From: Humulus lupulus
Lineage: Eukaryota > Streptophyta > Magnoliopsida > Rosales > Cannabaceae
NCBI RefSeq assembly: GCF_963169125.1
Contig: NC_084794.1
Span: 75,675,665-75,739,664, forward strand
Length of the DNA: 64,000 nt
Direction: 5' to 3'
The number at the start of each line of letters is the position of its first letter. The stretch's first letter is position 1. The position numbers and the translations under genes were made by a program. The notes below the pieces were generated by a model, which made no database searches, was not told the origin of the DNA, and was given only the letters and a program-made list of their open reading frames with translations. Below, in pieces: positions 1 through 11,822 of this stretch.

Positions 1-389
1 CAAGCTACCATTATCAATTAGCGCTCGATGAAATCTCTTGTTGGAGAGCCGGATGGTGATGATCAATGGGTCATTACATAGAAATTATATAAGAGAGGCA
101 TCACCTCAATGATAGTTATTGGCTAGGACTCGACCCATTGTTGTTTTGGAGCTCGTGGCTCTGGAATGTAAGGTGTACCATCCTCTACTTTTAACTCCTC
201 CACATACCTCTTTTGGGCATTCCTGCTCGTTCTGGCTATATGGGGTCCTCCAGGGAAGGTTACTACACCTTCTCCATCAATTGGAGGTGTCCGATTATCC
301 TCCCGAGCTAGGGGTCATGCAAGTTGCGGTGGTGCTATAGGAAGAGCTACTGTCGCCCTTGATTTTGTGGGTCCTGTCATTGGTTATTG
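1..389 (-). pseudogene. Gypsy element E: gag end and start of protease
   Basis: Read on the minus strand, this is the end of gag running into the aspartic protease of a Ty3/gypsy element. In one frame there is a stretch with GGPHIARTSRNAQKRYV, which resembles the 'SGGPHIAGTSRNAQKRY' linker of Tat-type elements. Close to position 1 follows DPLIITIRL...HRALIDNGS, the usual start of the protease, with DNG at the DTG position. Frames change and stops interrupt it, so it is dead. The rest of pol would lie left of the window. It is continuous with the pieces at 1335-1666 and 11823-12417 once later insertions are removed. Confidence 0.6.
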
Positions 390-1334
390 TGTTATATTAT
401 TTCATATAATATAAGTTAGATTAAATAATGTGACAAATTGTGATTTGTCACACCTTGTAACATATTATTGAAAATCACAAAATTTGGACACATGTGTGTG
501 GCAAATGTGACATATTTTGGAGTTACAAAAACAATTACAAACTTGTAACTCTCAAATATTACCCAATAATGTGTAGATTTGATATTACACATTTTGATTT
601 GAATTTCTCAAAGCCATAAGAGATATGGCTGTTAGAGATGTGTTTTTAACTCCCGTAATGTGTATGATAGTTACAAAATTAAGTGGAAATGAATTTGGAA
701 TGTTTTGGAAAATTGGTTGCTGAAAAAACGTCTTACTCAGGCCGCGGCCCAAGAGGCAGAAAACATCGTGGGCCGCAACCCAAGTGGCTGACATTATTTT
801 CCAAACTTCGATTTTATCCAATTTTGAACGTTTCCAACAGCCAAGTAACTCCAAAATCTCTATTTTAATTCCATAAACATCCAATTAATCATTGGTAACA
901 ACCATGGGGGTTGGTGGAATTTGAAATTCAAAGGGTGTCTCAAAAACTCAATAAATAAGAGCCTAATGCTCACTTGTAAGAGACACCATTTTCCATCCAC
1001 AAAGCACTTGGCTGAAAAATACACCATAGAGGCTTGATAATTCCACAGGGCTATTTCCTAGAGAGATCCCTTAGTGCTTAGAGAATAGGGGGAAATAAGC
1101 TTTTGGACAAAGGTTTTGAACCTTGTTCAAGTTGGTGATCCCCACTACTCTACACTTTGGTTGTGTGAGAGTTTGTTCTTTTTATTGATTTTATTTTCAT
1201 TCTTTTCATCTTGTTGATCTTATTTACTTGTATTATTATTTTTTTAGGTTTGTAATCTTCTTCTTCTACGTCTTTTTATTTACTTGTATTTTAAGCAATT
1301 GAGTTGTAATGTTTATTTAATCAATTACCTTTTC
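390..1334 (+). mobile_element. Probable solo LTR inside element E
   Basis: A 945 bp block starts TGTTATATTATTTC and is flanked by identical 5-mers TATTG (385-389 and 1335-1339), with E coding sequence resuming on both sides. An LTR-like TATA context (CAATAAATAAGAGCC) lies near 948-962, followed by T-rich sequence. Orientation is taken from the TATA box. The right end reads TC, not the canonical CA, so the boundary is less certain than for the other insertions here. No coding sequence is seen in it; short open frames at 585-884 are chance. Confidence 0.45.
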
Positions 1335-1666
1335 TATTGTATTTTTTGCATAGAGTTGTATTTTGGGTTTTCCATGTTTCCATTAAGTATAAATATATAT
1401 TCTCTAACATATTGACCCTATTTTGAACATACTGCGCGAGGTAACCTCTTGAGATGAGACTTTCGATCTCATCTTTGAGTTGTCTACATTCAACCTTCAT
1501 ATGGCCAGTGCCCTTATGAAACTTGATGTACATGTTATGATCTATTTCGGCGCGTTGATTGGACATGGGCTCAGGTCGTTGGAATGAGACCTAATTTTCA
1601 TTCGCCACATAAATATTTTCCCTAGTTCTGTTAGTTCGGTGTACACGGTGTATATGGTGATGTACT
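1335..1666 (-). pseudogene. Gypsy element E: C-terminal gag segment
   Basis: Minus-strand open frame (1566 to 1321, ending in the LTR) with YIKFHKGTGHMKVECRQLKDEIESLI, matching the conserved gag C-terminal pattern of Tat-type gypsy elements (YCxFHxxxGHxTxECxxLKxxIExLI). The first Cys is replaced by I in this copy. It lies between the solo LTR and copia C1. Upstream gag continues at 11823-12417, so the reading frame was cut by the C1 insertion. Confidence 0.65.
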
Positions 1667-1801
1667 TGTTGAGATTGGTTAAATATAATGGTGAAGATGT
1701 TTACATGTTGAGGTGCAAAACACTTAACTATTTTAACTTAAGGAGAAGTGAAAACATGAGATTGTGTACAAGGCATCTAAAAGTGACTTTTATGGGTCTA
1801 A

Positions 1802-3863
1802 TGTAGCATCCCAGAATTTTACTTAGCTAGATAGTAGCAGCAGTAGTAGTAGCTGTAGAATTTTAGTTTTCGTGAATATTTGTTCAAGTCGGGATTTAGT
1901 TGGAAACTCGTAGAAATAGTTATGAATTTTTTAAGTTTAACCTATGGTTTAGAAATATTAATTTTATCATAAGGTTTGATTAATGAATATGGTCCTAAGA
2001 ATATTATTTATTATAACCTAAGGTTTAGATAGAATAATTAAGAATGTGACACTAGTCCCAAGCATGTTTATTAAGGATTTAAATATTTTTTATGAATAGT
2101 TTAATTAAAAGAAAGATCTAGAAGCTCTAGAACCTTCCATTATCTGTTAGGATCACGTTTTACTCAGTCAAAGTAGTTTTAATCAATTTAAAATTATCCT
2201 GAAATGTGCAAAAACTTGTTTGAAATATCAGTGTATGCTGATATATCACAGCTATAAGGGTCGATATATCGCCTATAATTGATACGAAAAACACGTCGAC
2301 TTTGCACAAACGAAACCACGGACCATCGGAATCATGGTAGGGGAAATATATTGCCTACCCTAGGCGATATATTGGCTCCAGTGACCATATTTAAGTTTTT
2401 CGTAAAATTCTGAACTAGAAACAACCCTCAACAACCTTGATTCGTTCCTTATCGTTTTTGACCGAGTTCTGGAAATCTGTTGAACAGATAATTCAAATTT
2501 ATTCATTTTTAATCATTTATTTATTCATTTTAAAGGAGTTAGTTACACTCCTTGAAATCTATAAATAGGACCCTTCACTCAGCCATTTTCTTCATCTTTC
2601 AAGCACGGTTCAGAGCCTTCAAGCTGCGAAGTTCATTCTAGAGAGAAACACTAGGGTTTTGGGATTAAAGCTTCCAAATCTAAAGCTTATATAAACTCTT
2701 GGGAAGTAGGAATTTGTGTGATTTCGGTGTTCGATGTATAGATCAAGGTTCTAAGCTATCCAAGGTATTCTTTATCTTCAGGTTTAGTTCACTATAGTTT
2801 CTATTATTCTTTCATTTTTCTTCAAATCCTAACTTGTGATAGTGACTTTTGGTTAGGTGTTCAATTTATTTGAAACATAAAGTTTTCGGTAAGTTCTTAT
2901 CCTGATGGTTTAGATCTTCTCTTCATCTTATTTTTTTAGGAAATTTATGGTTTCTTTATGTTTGGTTTTAGGAGTTTCAATCCCGCTCTTGTCTCCAATA
3001 TTTTGATTTTTGGTAAGGAAAATTAGGTAGTTTAGTATTATGACCTAGTTTATATAGTTTATGATCTAGTTTATGTTTTTTATGACCTAACATTTCAGGT
3101 AGAATAAAGGGGTAAGTGTGTCTGGACCTAAGGTGTCCAATGATGTATGACGGACTTATGTTCGGTAGGCTCGGTTGCAAAAACTTTATGACGGACCTAA
3201 GTGATGTTTGGTGTATGACGGACTTATGTCTGGGGCTTAATTGCCACCCTTGTATAAACACTTATCTTTTTATTATATCTGACTTGTTATTATGACCTAT
3301 GACCTATAGTTATGATTATGACTTATGACCTATGATTTATGATCTATGACTTATGACTTATGACCTATGACTTATGACTTAGAGTATGATTTATGATTTA
3401 TGACTTTGATTATGATGTAGAATTATGACTTAACCTATGATATGACCTAGGGATTTGTGTTTGTATGACTCTTGTGAATTTATCTTATGTTTGATTATAT
3501 GACTAACTCTTGTTTGTATTTTCCTTACTGGGCTTAGAAGCTCACTCCTTATGATGTTGTTATTTCAGGAAATTAAGGACAGAAAGGTCGGTGGCGAGTG
3601 GGGACCTAACAGCTTCGTGATGTACTTGTGGGGACCATATAGTCGAGGAAGATCAAGCGGGCCTATTTTTATAAAAAGCATATTATTTTAAATTTTTACT
3701 TAAATGTTTTTCATTTTGTGTTAAAGACAATTTTTTATTTTTGTAAAACCATGGATCCATGTATGTATTTATTTTCAAGTTTTTTATTCAATAAAAGAGA
3801 AATATTTACGATTATGACCCAACGCTGTGTTCTCGATAATCTATGAGAAATTAGGGCGTTACA
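1802..3863 (+). mobile_element. Solo LTR (chromovirus type) in the C1 5' LTR
   Basis: It starts TGTAGCATCCC and ends GGGCGTTACA. It is flanked by perfect TCTAA duplications (1797-1801 and 3864-3868). The sister LTR of C1 reads GGGTCTAAAGTAATAC at the matching place, which is the pre-insertion site. Its 2062 bp length and its ends resemble the 2.1 kb chromovirus LTR at 44070-46204 (TGTAGCGCCC...TGTTACA on the minus strand). A TATA box, CTATAAATAGGACCC, lies near 2561-2575. It holds no coding sequence. Confidence 0.9.
3285..3450 (+). repeat. TATGACYTATGAC minisatellite inside the solo LTR
   Basis: A run of about 165 bp built from 6-7 bp units of the form TATGACC, TATGACT and TATGATT. Looser copies (TATGACGGACTTATG) lie at about 3148-3235. 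It is a low-complexity expansion within the LTR and shows no reading frame. Confidence 0.8.
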
Positions 3864-4770
3864 TCTAAAGTGATACAATGAGGTATCCAAACATTCCCAA
3901 AACGTTTGGGAGAATTTTGAGGTGTTTTGAGACAAGTCTTGGAGTGCCAAATTAGGGTGTGATGTGTCACGAACGACTTCAAAACCCTAGCTGAGATAGA
4001 CTAGGGATGCATCGCCAGGTGCCAGGCGATGCATCACCTGGGCTATTACGGGTGTCAGTACAATTTACAAAAAATGCTCAAAATGATGTGTTTAAAATGC
4101 TCTAATCATATTGGTTAGACTAATTAAAATGCCTACATTATAAATATGGGTTATTAGAGTTGTAAAGTCTTCATCACACTTTCCAACTCTCTCTCTCTAA
4201 CCTCTCTCTCTCTCTCTCTCTAGCTCTCAAAGACCAAGGTTTTCTCCAATAAGCTCATCAAGCTTTGCTTGATTTGCATGAGTTTTAAGGCTTGTTAAAT
4301 CCCAATTCTCATTCTCGTTAGTTGAAGCTTCAAGCAATAGGGAAGGCTTGAAATAGAGATTTTGGACAACAATATTTTTATTGTGTAAAAGTCTTAGAAA
4401 TCCCCGAAGTTTGAAGATTCAAGTTGTTCAATACAAAGGTTGTATCTCTCAACCCTAATCTTGTATTTTTTTTTCATTCTATTGTGTTTTCATTGTTAGT
4501 ATTGATTTAAATGTATCTAAGTTAATATTATCATCATTTAATCATTTAGTTACTTATATTCAAGATTAACATTCCTATCATGAACATGTTTCTTTGATTA
4601 TCAAGAATTCCATTCATACATTTAATTTGGAACTTGATTAACATATAGGGTTTGGAATATTGACCTATTCCCATTATTGATTGTTTTTTTGCAAAGTGTA
4701 AAGCCATATATTCCCAACAATCAAAATCTCTATTCTAATTACTTTCATTTCCTGTTTTGCATAATCAACA

Positions 4771-5540
4771 ATGAGGGGAATTGGTTCATCTTCAACAACC
4801 TTCAAATCATTGCTTAATTATTTGGTTTGTGTTGAACACATAACCATGAAAGATCAAAGAAAGTTCTATTTGGACATGCTCTACATGAATGTAGATATGG
4901 ATTCAAAGTCTTCATCAATAAAGGATGAGACAACTCAATCTGATTACATACTTAATGAGATTGGTATCATCAAATCCTTATTTCTAAATGTGTAGATTGC
5001 AAGAATTTGAATGAAATGTGTTTATTGGCATATTCTTGTGAGTTTGAGATTATTGTTTATGTTCATAAAACAATGGTGAATTTTAATAAAAAAATTCAAG
5101 GGTTATTGTTATACTTGTTTTGTTTGTAAAGTTATTGATCATCATGTGAGATATGGTAATTGTAAAATTAACCATAATAAGAATGGGGTTAAGGTAATTT
5201 ATGTTGACATCATTGCACTTTTAAATGAATTTAATTTGGTCACTCTAATTGATGATAAAATATTTGTGACTTTGATTAAATTTAATGCATTTAATGAGAA
5301 ATGCATTGTAACCCTACTTGAGAATAATACATTCAATGAGGAATGTATGATTACCCTAAAGAGAATTGCATGGTTCATGCATGTAGAGATGAGACTAATG
5401 CAACATTAAGAGAAGGTGAATCTGTCAATGCAATTGATGATGAAATCATTTAAAAAAAAAGTGTAGATGCTAAGGTCAATACATTTGATGTTGAGATCAT
5501 TGCAAACCTAAGTAAAGGTACCAAGGCCAATGCGATGTTG
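4771..5540 (+). pseudogene. C1 gag remnant
   Basis: It lies between the 5' LTR and the protease of C1. The first frame (4771-4995, 74 aa) begins STTFKSLLNYLV and is followed by separate open pieces to about 5409, broken by stops and frameshifts. Fragments such as CVHKTMVNFNKKIQGLL near 5060-5110 look like the linker before a copia zinc knuckle, but the CCHC motif itself is not readable. Assignment rests on position more than on strong family residues. Confidence 0.45.
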
Positions 5541-5554
5541 AGATTATTGAAACC

Positions 5555-6067
5555 TTGAGTGAAGTTAATGCAACTCAAGAAAAGGTGCAAGGATGGTGGT
5601 ATGATACTTGTGCCATCATTCATGCAACCTACGATAACACTCTTTTCAAAACCTTTGAAAGTGCAAAAGTTAGACTTGAAGTCCAAATAGGAAATGAAAA
5701 AAGATCCAAGGTACTTGGAAAAGACTGCATTGATTTGTTCTTCACTAATGGAAAGAAAGTGACCCTAACTAATGTTTTTTATGTTCCCAATATGTCTAGA
5801 AACATTATGAGTGGAAGTCTATTGAGGAAATCCAGTATCAAAATTGAGTTTGAATTCAGTAAACTCACTTTGACTAAATTTGACATTATTTTGGGAAGGA
5901 GTTATTCATGTGATGGAATGATCAAACTTTCTACTCTTGATAGCAACAATAATGATATGGCATCTGAATCCTGCAATGTGGTTAGTTCCAATTCTATTAC
6001 TTTGTGGAATAGTAGACTTGTTCATATAGATTATTGCACAATTAAAAGAGTTTTTAAATGGGTATAG
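5555..6067 (+). pseudogene. C1 protease and GAG-pre-integrase region
   Basis: A 170 aa open frame with WWYDTCAIIHAT, at the position of the copia protease active site (WxxDSGA), then VTLTNVFYVPNMSRNIMSGSLL, a conserved protease segment, and a GAG-pre-integrase-like end (CDGMIKLST...ITLWNSRLVHI). The catalytic triad reads D-T-C where the family has D-S/T-G, so it should be inactive. The frame stops at 6067, about 120 bp before the solo LTR that splits the integrase. Confidence 0.7.
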
Positions 6068-6185
6068 ATTAACTGTGATGTGAATGAGCATGATAAATTT
6101 TAATTATGCGTTAAATGTAATATGGTAAAGAAATATTTTCCAAGTGTTAATAGATGTTCAAACTTGCTAGATTTAATACATAGAT

Positions 6186-8170
6186 TGCGCTGCGGAATGT
6201 GTTATTTTAAAAAAAAAACTATTAATATCAGCTAGTATCATACATATATAGATATATTAAATCAAACACAAATAGATTAGAGATTACCTCTTGTAGCTTA
6301 TCAAGAGTCTACGAATCTTTTTGTATAAATCAACAATCTTCATATCCTTATTCTGAAAGCTCACACCTTGATCTTCCAGACCAATCCTCAAACACAAAAG
6401 GACGTGTGTGGGCACGTAGGATTCAAAAGGTTGATTTAAAACTCACTAGATGTACTCTACACATGAGATCTAGAGATGTTTGATAGAGAAAGGATGTTGT
6501 GAATAGATTTTCAAGTTTAGAAAAATGTATCGCTTTCTTTTCTCGAGAGAGAGTCTGACAATAAAAAATTCTTGAATACAACTTCTTGAAAAGTATTGCT
6601 TCTTTTCAAGTTTATAAGAATAATTAACTAATTTAATTCATTTTTATTTTATTTAAAATAAAACTAATCAGTTATAACCTATTGAAGTATTTAATTTATA
6701 TCATATTTAAAAAGAATAATTAAATATATAAAATTAAAAAAACAAATTATTTGAAATTCAAAATTCAAATCCTACTCATTGTGCAATACAGTTAGTGGCG
6801 TGAGTCACAATATGATTTTCCCTAATTTTCTCATGTGTTTCTTTAATTAATATTTAAGACAATATATTTATCCTAAAATAAATATCAGTTAATTCAAAAT
6901 TAACTTTATCTTAAAATATTAGTTTTAAATAAACAAATAAATATCTTATTATAAATATGATAATTATTAGTCTCTCTCTATATTAATCGAAACGTGATTA
7001 ATATTTATTTTAACATATAATTTGTTAAAATAAAAACTATATAGTTAAATAATTAATTAATTAATTGTCCATAACTATCACATAATTATTTCCTTGCTCT
7101 AGAAAATTATTTCATTTGCAATTATGTCTTTTTCTCTACAAATCTTTCTTTTGACATCCTTACCCTTGATAGTATAGGATAGAGGTGATTTAGGGACCAT
7201 TGACTTATAATACGAAGCTCCACTAAACAAGATTATTAATTAAACTCTTTAATCTAATAATATTATTTATTAATTCCATGATTAATCCACTATAAATATA
7301 GAATTGCACTCTAAGTATTTATCGAATTATATTTATAGAGTTTTCTCTTGTAGTACATTGATAAAATCAATAAATGTACTTCTGCCCTCCATTTTTTGGT
7401 TCATTAATTAGAGTTTGTCAAGATTACCGTTTTACCCTTCTAATTACCTCTTGATCCTTAAGTGCCATTAATTCATTCGCGAATAATTAATCTATAATCA
7501 TATTATAGATTTCATCTCAATAACTATTTAGTATCAAAATTAACCCTTAAGGGAACCAATATTCCATCCGTTAGGAAAGTATGGATTTCATTATTTTAAA
7601 TCATGTTTCCATCCATTCATGATATTGAATCTCCAAAACAAAAGTCATTAGCCTCATTATACTAAGAAACCATAACGAGTGAATCATAAGATCCAATAAA
7701 CATAAACAGGAGTTCATGAATACTCAGAATTTAGACTGGTCTACAAATGATAATCTATTATAATAAGAATTAAATCCTTATGTCAAATGGTAAGTTTATA
7801 AAGATAATTAATTCTCATTTGTCCTATCATATATAATTTCTATTATACACAACACCTTTACTAAGATGTTTATCCATATTAGTTATCAGAATCTAGATCA
7901 CTTGCCTCATATGCTTAGTAAACCATACTAGCAACCATTCATTAAAGATTCATTACTTTAATATGTTACTGACTATTTTATTCATTATATACGATCTTAA
8001 TTCTCTCGTACTAATACAATGTCATATTCTCATAAATGAATAAAAAAATTTCTTGAAATTATTATATAATTAATTCAAACAATAATTATAACATTCAAAT
8101 GTAATAAAAATGTACTTTTATTTAAATCAATAAAATATCTTCACATGCTTTTAGGGCATTAATCATAACA
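6186..8170 (-). mobile_element. Solo LTR inside the C1 integrase
   Basis: About 2 kb of AT-rich sequence interrupts the integrase exactly between LLDLIH (ending 6180) and TDLCELN (from 8170). On the minus strand it runs from TGTTATGATTAATGCCC to CCGCAGCGCA, canonical TG...CA ends. Flanking 5-mers are TAGAT (6181-6185) and CTGAT (8171-8175), matching at three of five bases. No reading frame or internal retroelement domain is seen, so it is a solo LTR or a non-coding element of that form. Confidence 0.7.
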
Positions 8171-8664
8171 CTGATTTATGTGAATTGAATGACATGTTGA
8201 CTAGATGAGGAAATAGATACTTCATGACTTTTATAGATGATTTCTCTAGATATACATATGTGTATTTGCTTAAGAGTAAGGATGAGGCATTTAATGTATT
8301 TAAAATCTATAAAGCCCAAGTAAAAAATCAATTGGAAAGAAAAGCAAAGACTCTTAGTAGTGATAGGGGTAGTGAATACTTTTCAAATTATTTCAATGTG
8401 TTTTGTGAACAGAATAGAATTATACATGAATGCACTGCACCATACACTCCACAACAAAATGGAATAGCTGAAAGAAATAATAGGTTTTATCTTGAGATGA
8501 TTAACCCTATGCTTTTACATGCTAAATTGTGTTATAATTTGTGGGGTGGAGCTTTCCTTGCTGCGTGTCATATATTGAATCGAATTCCTATGAAAAAGAA
8601 AAATGTGTCTCCATATGAGTTATGGAGAGGAAAGAAACCTAACCTAGGCTATCTTAAAGTGTAG
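8171..8664 (+). pseudogene. C1 integrase core
   Basis: The 146 aa frame starting at 8224 is a well-preserved copia integrase catalytic core. It has the first Asp in FIDDFSRYTYVYLL, the second Asp in LSSDRGSEYFS and the Glu in QQNGIAERNNR, so the D-D-E triad is present. The conserved C-terminal part (ACHILNRIP, PYELWRGKKPNLGYLKV) follows and ends in a TAG where the family continues into the integrase tail. The N-terminal zinc-binding part is lost to the solo LTR at 6186-8170 and to decay before it. Confidence 0.8.
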
Positions 8665-10380
8665 GGGTGCCTTGCTTATTGCAAGAAAACGGAGCTTAAA
8701 AGGACCAAGTTGGGTCCAAGGGCTGTAAAGTGTGCATTCGTTGGGTATGTCTCAAATAACAAGGCCAATAGGTCATTAGACTTAGAGTCTAATATGATAA
8801 TTGATTCAAGAGAAGTGGAGTTCTTTGAGAATATGTTATATTGTGATAGCAACTCTCATGAACCTACAGGTATTGGAGAATCTCTTAAAAAGAAAGATCT
8901 TAACGTTGATGTGCAACCTATATTGCATCGAAGAAGCCAAAGTCTTAAAGAGTTGGGATCAAATGAGAAATGTTCTCAAGTAGAGATACTCTACGGTAAA
9001 CTTGAAGAAGTCACATGGAAATTTCCTATGATTCTTCAAGTTGAGGATGATCCCAAAACCTACCAAGAAGCAATTTCTTCGAGAGACTCTGCTTTTTGGA
9101 AGGAGACAATAAATGATGAGGTAGATTCAATTATGTCAAACCACACATTGGAATTGGTAGACCTTCTACTAGGTTCAAAACCAATTGGGTGCAAGATGGT
9201 ATTTTGGAGGAAATATCACACTGATGGCACACACAAACCTTCAAAGCTAGATGAGTAGCAAAAATGGTTTAAACAAAAGGAATGAATCGATTACTTTGAC
9301 AAGTATGCACCAGTTGCTAGGACAAACACAAAAAGAGTTTTGTTTTCCTTATCATCTATATATAACATTTATTTTCATAAAATGGATATCCAAATGACAT
9401 TCCTAAATAGAGATCTCAATGAGGAGATTTATATGGAATGACCGGAGGGATTTTTTCTAAGGAGAAATGAACATAAAGTGCGTAGGTTTGTTAAATCATA
9501 TATGGTTTAAAACAAGCTTCGAAATAATGGCATGAGAAGTTTGATAAAGCTATTGTTTCGGATGGTTGTAGACACAATAATGGACAAGTGAAGGACCTTT
9601 GGGAGGTTGATACCTTCTTTGGTATAAAAGTGAGAAGAAATAGTGGGGGTTATACCTTAAGTCAAGCTCAGTTTGTTGAGAAAGTGCTTGACAAGGTTAG
9701 TAATCTCAAAATCAAAGAGGAAAATACACCATTTGATTCAAGCATAATGCTTGAAGTGAATAATGGTAGAGCAGTGGCTCAACTTGAGTATGAAAGTGCA
9801 TTAGGGAGTCTAATGTACGCTACTCATTGTACAAGAGCGGATATGTAGATACGGTTGGAAAACTAAGTAGGTTTACTAGCAATCCAAGTATGGAACATTG
9901 AAAACGATTGAGAAAGTTTTAGGGTACCTTAAAAGGACCAAGCAACTAGGCCTCCAATATTCAAAGTTCTCGAAGATACTTAAAGAATATTTCGATGCAA
10001 GTTGAATATCAAGTGTGAGAGATAATCTCTCCACCAGTGGTTGGGTGTTTATGCTCCAAAGAGGAGAGGTTTCTTAGGGCCCAAAGAAACAAACATGTAC
10101 TTCACTCAACCATGGAGAATGAGTTCATATCTATAGCGGAAAATGGAAAAGAGGCCAAATGGCTTAGGGATTTCATGAGGAATATCCCAATGTTGATAAA
10201 AAAACCTCATTAGCTACAACTTATATTGGCTTGAGAAGTCTAGACATATAATTCTAAGACATGAGTATGTGAGGCAGCTGATTTGAGGAGGAATCATATC
10301 GATCTCATATATAGACAAGTGAAAACATAGCAGATCAATTTACAAAACCTCTTTGGAAGGGGTTAGTAAGTTCCACTTAA
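8665..10380 (+). pseudogene. C1 integrase tail, reverse transcriptase and RNase H
   Basis: 8710-9258 holds the integrase tail (KCAFVGY) and the RT start (AFWKETINDEVDSIMSNHTLELVD, IGCKMVFWRKY). From 9259 the RT continues with stops (YFDKYAPVARTNTKRVLF, KMDIQMTFLN). A deletion near 9570 has removed the YVDD catalytic box: sequence jumps to KDLWEVDTFFGIKV (9588-9848). RNase H pieces follow, broken by stops (RDNLSTSGWVFMLQRGEVS, SENIADQFTKPLWKG near 10315-10360). It is non-functional. Confidence 0.8.
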
Positions 10381-10964
10381 AAAGGGATATGAATAAAACT
10401 ACTAGAATAATATATTCACCAATGATGGCAACTTAATTCCAAACCTGTGAACATCAAGGGTAAGAGTTCAATGGGTAAGAAAAATTTATTGGGTGAATAG
10501 TTTCAACACTAACAAAGTCATTAATTTCATCCAAGGATGGTCAGTGTTGGTTGTTACCGAGTGAGGGTTAAGCCTAAGGATTTTAATGAAGTTCAGTTGT
10601 GTGCAAAAAGCATCTCTAAAGGTAGCAAAGATATTGTAAGAACTTCACCTATGTGAACTTAGAGGTTGTGCTGCCTCTCATGGGGGTTGGAGTTTCTCCT
10701 CAGAAAGTTCATGAAATGGATGAGCACATGGCCATTTGAATGCTAAGCAAGAAAAGTGGGAAAATGAATGGTCAAGTGGAGGTGTGTGAGGTGTTACCAG
10801 TTTTATCATTAAGGAGTACTTGGTTTAATCTTTAAGACATCATTGACTTTGATAAGGCTTTGTAATACATTCACTAAGGTAATGTTCAAATCAAAAGATA
10901 CTTTATTTTATGCACCAAAACCGTTAAGCTAAGAAGAGAGGATTATATTTAACCAAGTAGGGAA
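10381..10964 (+). other. C1 3' untranslated region
   Basis: Sequence between the end of RNase H and the 3' LTR, without a credible reading frame. It ends in AAGAAGAGAGGATTATATTTAACCA and GTAGGGAA just before the LTR. No perfect polypurine tract abuts the LTR; only a short purine patch (AGAAGAGAGGA, near 10930-10941) is seen. Confidence 0.6.
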
Positions 10965-11822
10965 TGTTGAGATTGGTTGAATATAACGGTTAAGATGTTT
11001 ACACGTTGAGGTGTGAAACACTTAACGATTTTCACTTAAGGAGAAGTGAAATCATGAGATTGTGTAGAAGGCATCAAAAAGTGAATTTTATGGGTCTAAA
11101 GTAATACAATCAGGTATCCAAACATTCCCAAAAAGTTTGGGAGCATTTGGAGGTGTCACGTTGCCTAGGGCTTCAAACACTAGCTAAGACAGACCAGGCG
11201 ATCTGTCGCCTGGGCTGTTACGGTTGTCCATACAATTTACATAAAATGCTCCAAATGATGTGTTTTAAATGCTCTATTCGTATTGTTTAGACTATTAATG
11301 ATGCATACACTATAAATATGGGTTATTAGAGAGGAAAAGTCTTTATCACACTTTCCAACTCTCTCTCGCTAGCTCTCAATAACCAAAGTTTTCTCCACGA
11401 AACTCATCAAGCTTTGCTTGACTTCAATAAGTTTTTAGGCTTGTTAAATCTCAAATCTTATTCTACTTAAATGAAGCTTCAAGCAATAGGGAAGGCTTGG
11501 AATAAATATTTTGGACAACAATATTCTAATTGTGTATAAAACTTAGAAGTTCCCGAAGTTTGAAGATGTAAGTTGCTCAATACAAAGATTGTATCTCTCT
11601 AACCCTAATCTTGTATTGATGATTAAATGTATCTAAGTTCATCTTATCATCTTATCATCATTAAATTATTTAGTTTCATACCATGAACATGTTTCTTTGA
11701 TTATCAAGAACTGCATTCAGACTTTGTATTTGGATCTTGATTAACACTTAAGGTTTGGAATATTGAATGATTACCATTATTAATTATTTATTTGCAAAAT
11801 TTAAAGTCATATAATCCCAATA
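10965..11822 (+). repeat. C1 3' LTR
   Basis: The intact-length sister of 1667-4719. It contains the empty TCTAA site (11096-11100) that is occupied in the 5' LTR. It has a TATA region (TATAAATATGGGTTATTAG) near 11310 and a shorter CT tract. In place of the GATGCATCGCC hairpin of the 5' LTR it has another perfect palindrome, CCAGGCGA...TCGCCTGG, near 11194-11212. It ends AATA where the 5' LTR ends AACA. Confidence 0.85.

Larger units (their letters stand above)
1667..4719 (+). repeat. C1 5' LTR, interrupted by a solo LTR
   Basis: It matches the 3' LTR at 10965-11822 in order: TGTTGAGATTGG, GGAGAAGTGAAA.CATGAGATTGTGT, GGTATCCAAACATTCCC, TATAAATATGGGTTATTAGAG (the TATA region near 4138), a CT-rich tract, then TTCAAGCAATAGGGAAGGCTTG and CCCAACA. 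It is interrupted by the element at 1802-3863. A CT microsatellite lies at about 4187-4223. A perfect 11 bp inverted repeat, GATGCATCGCC/GGCGATGCATC, sits at 4006-4016 and 4025-4035. Confidence 0.85.
1667..11822 (+). mobile_element. Ty1/copia retrotransposon C1, inserted in element E
   Basis: Two direct LTRs starting TGTTGAGATTGG (1667 and 10965) enclose gag, protease, integrase, RT and RNase H in the copia order (integrase before RT). Flanking 5-mers are GTACT (1662-1666) and TTACT (11823-11827), a target duplication with one difference. E gag flanks both sides. The 5' LTR ends CCCAACA (4719) and the 3' LTR ends CCCAATA (11822). The element has two later solo-LTR insertions. All its genes carry stops or deletions, so it is non-autonomous. 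After the 5' LTR only a worn primer-binding site (ATCAAAATCTC, compare ATCAAAGCCTC) remains. Confidence 0.85.

Noticed and set aside
585..884. Overlapping open frames on both strands (99 and 61 aa)
   Set aside because: They lie in the U3-like part of the solo LTR, have no recognisable domain, and the two strands mirror each other.
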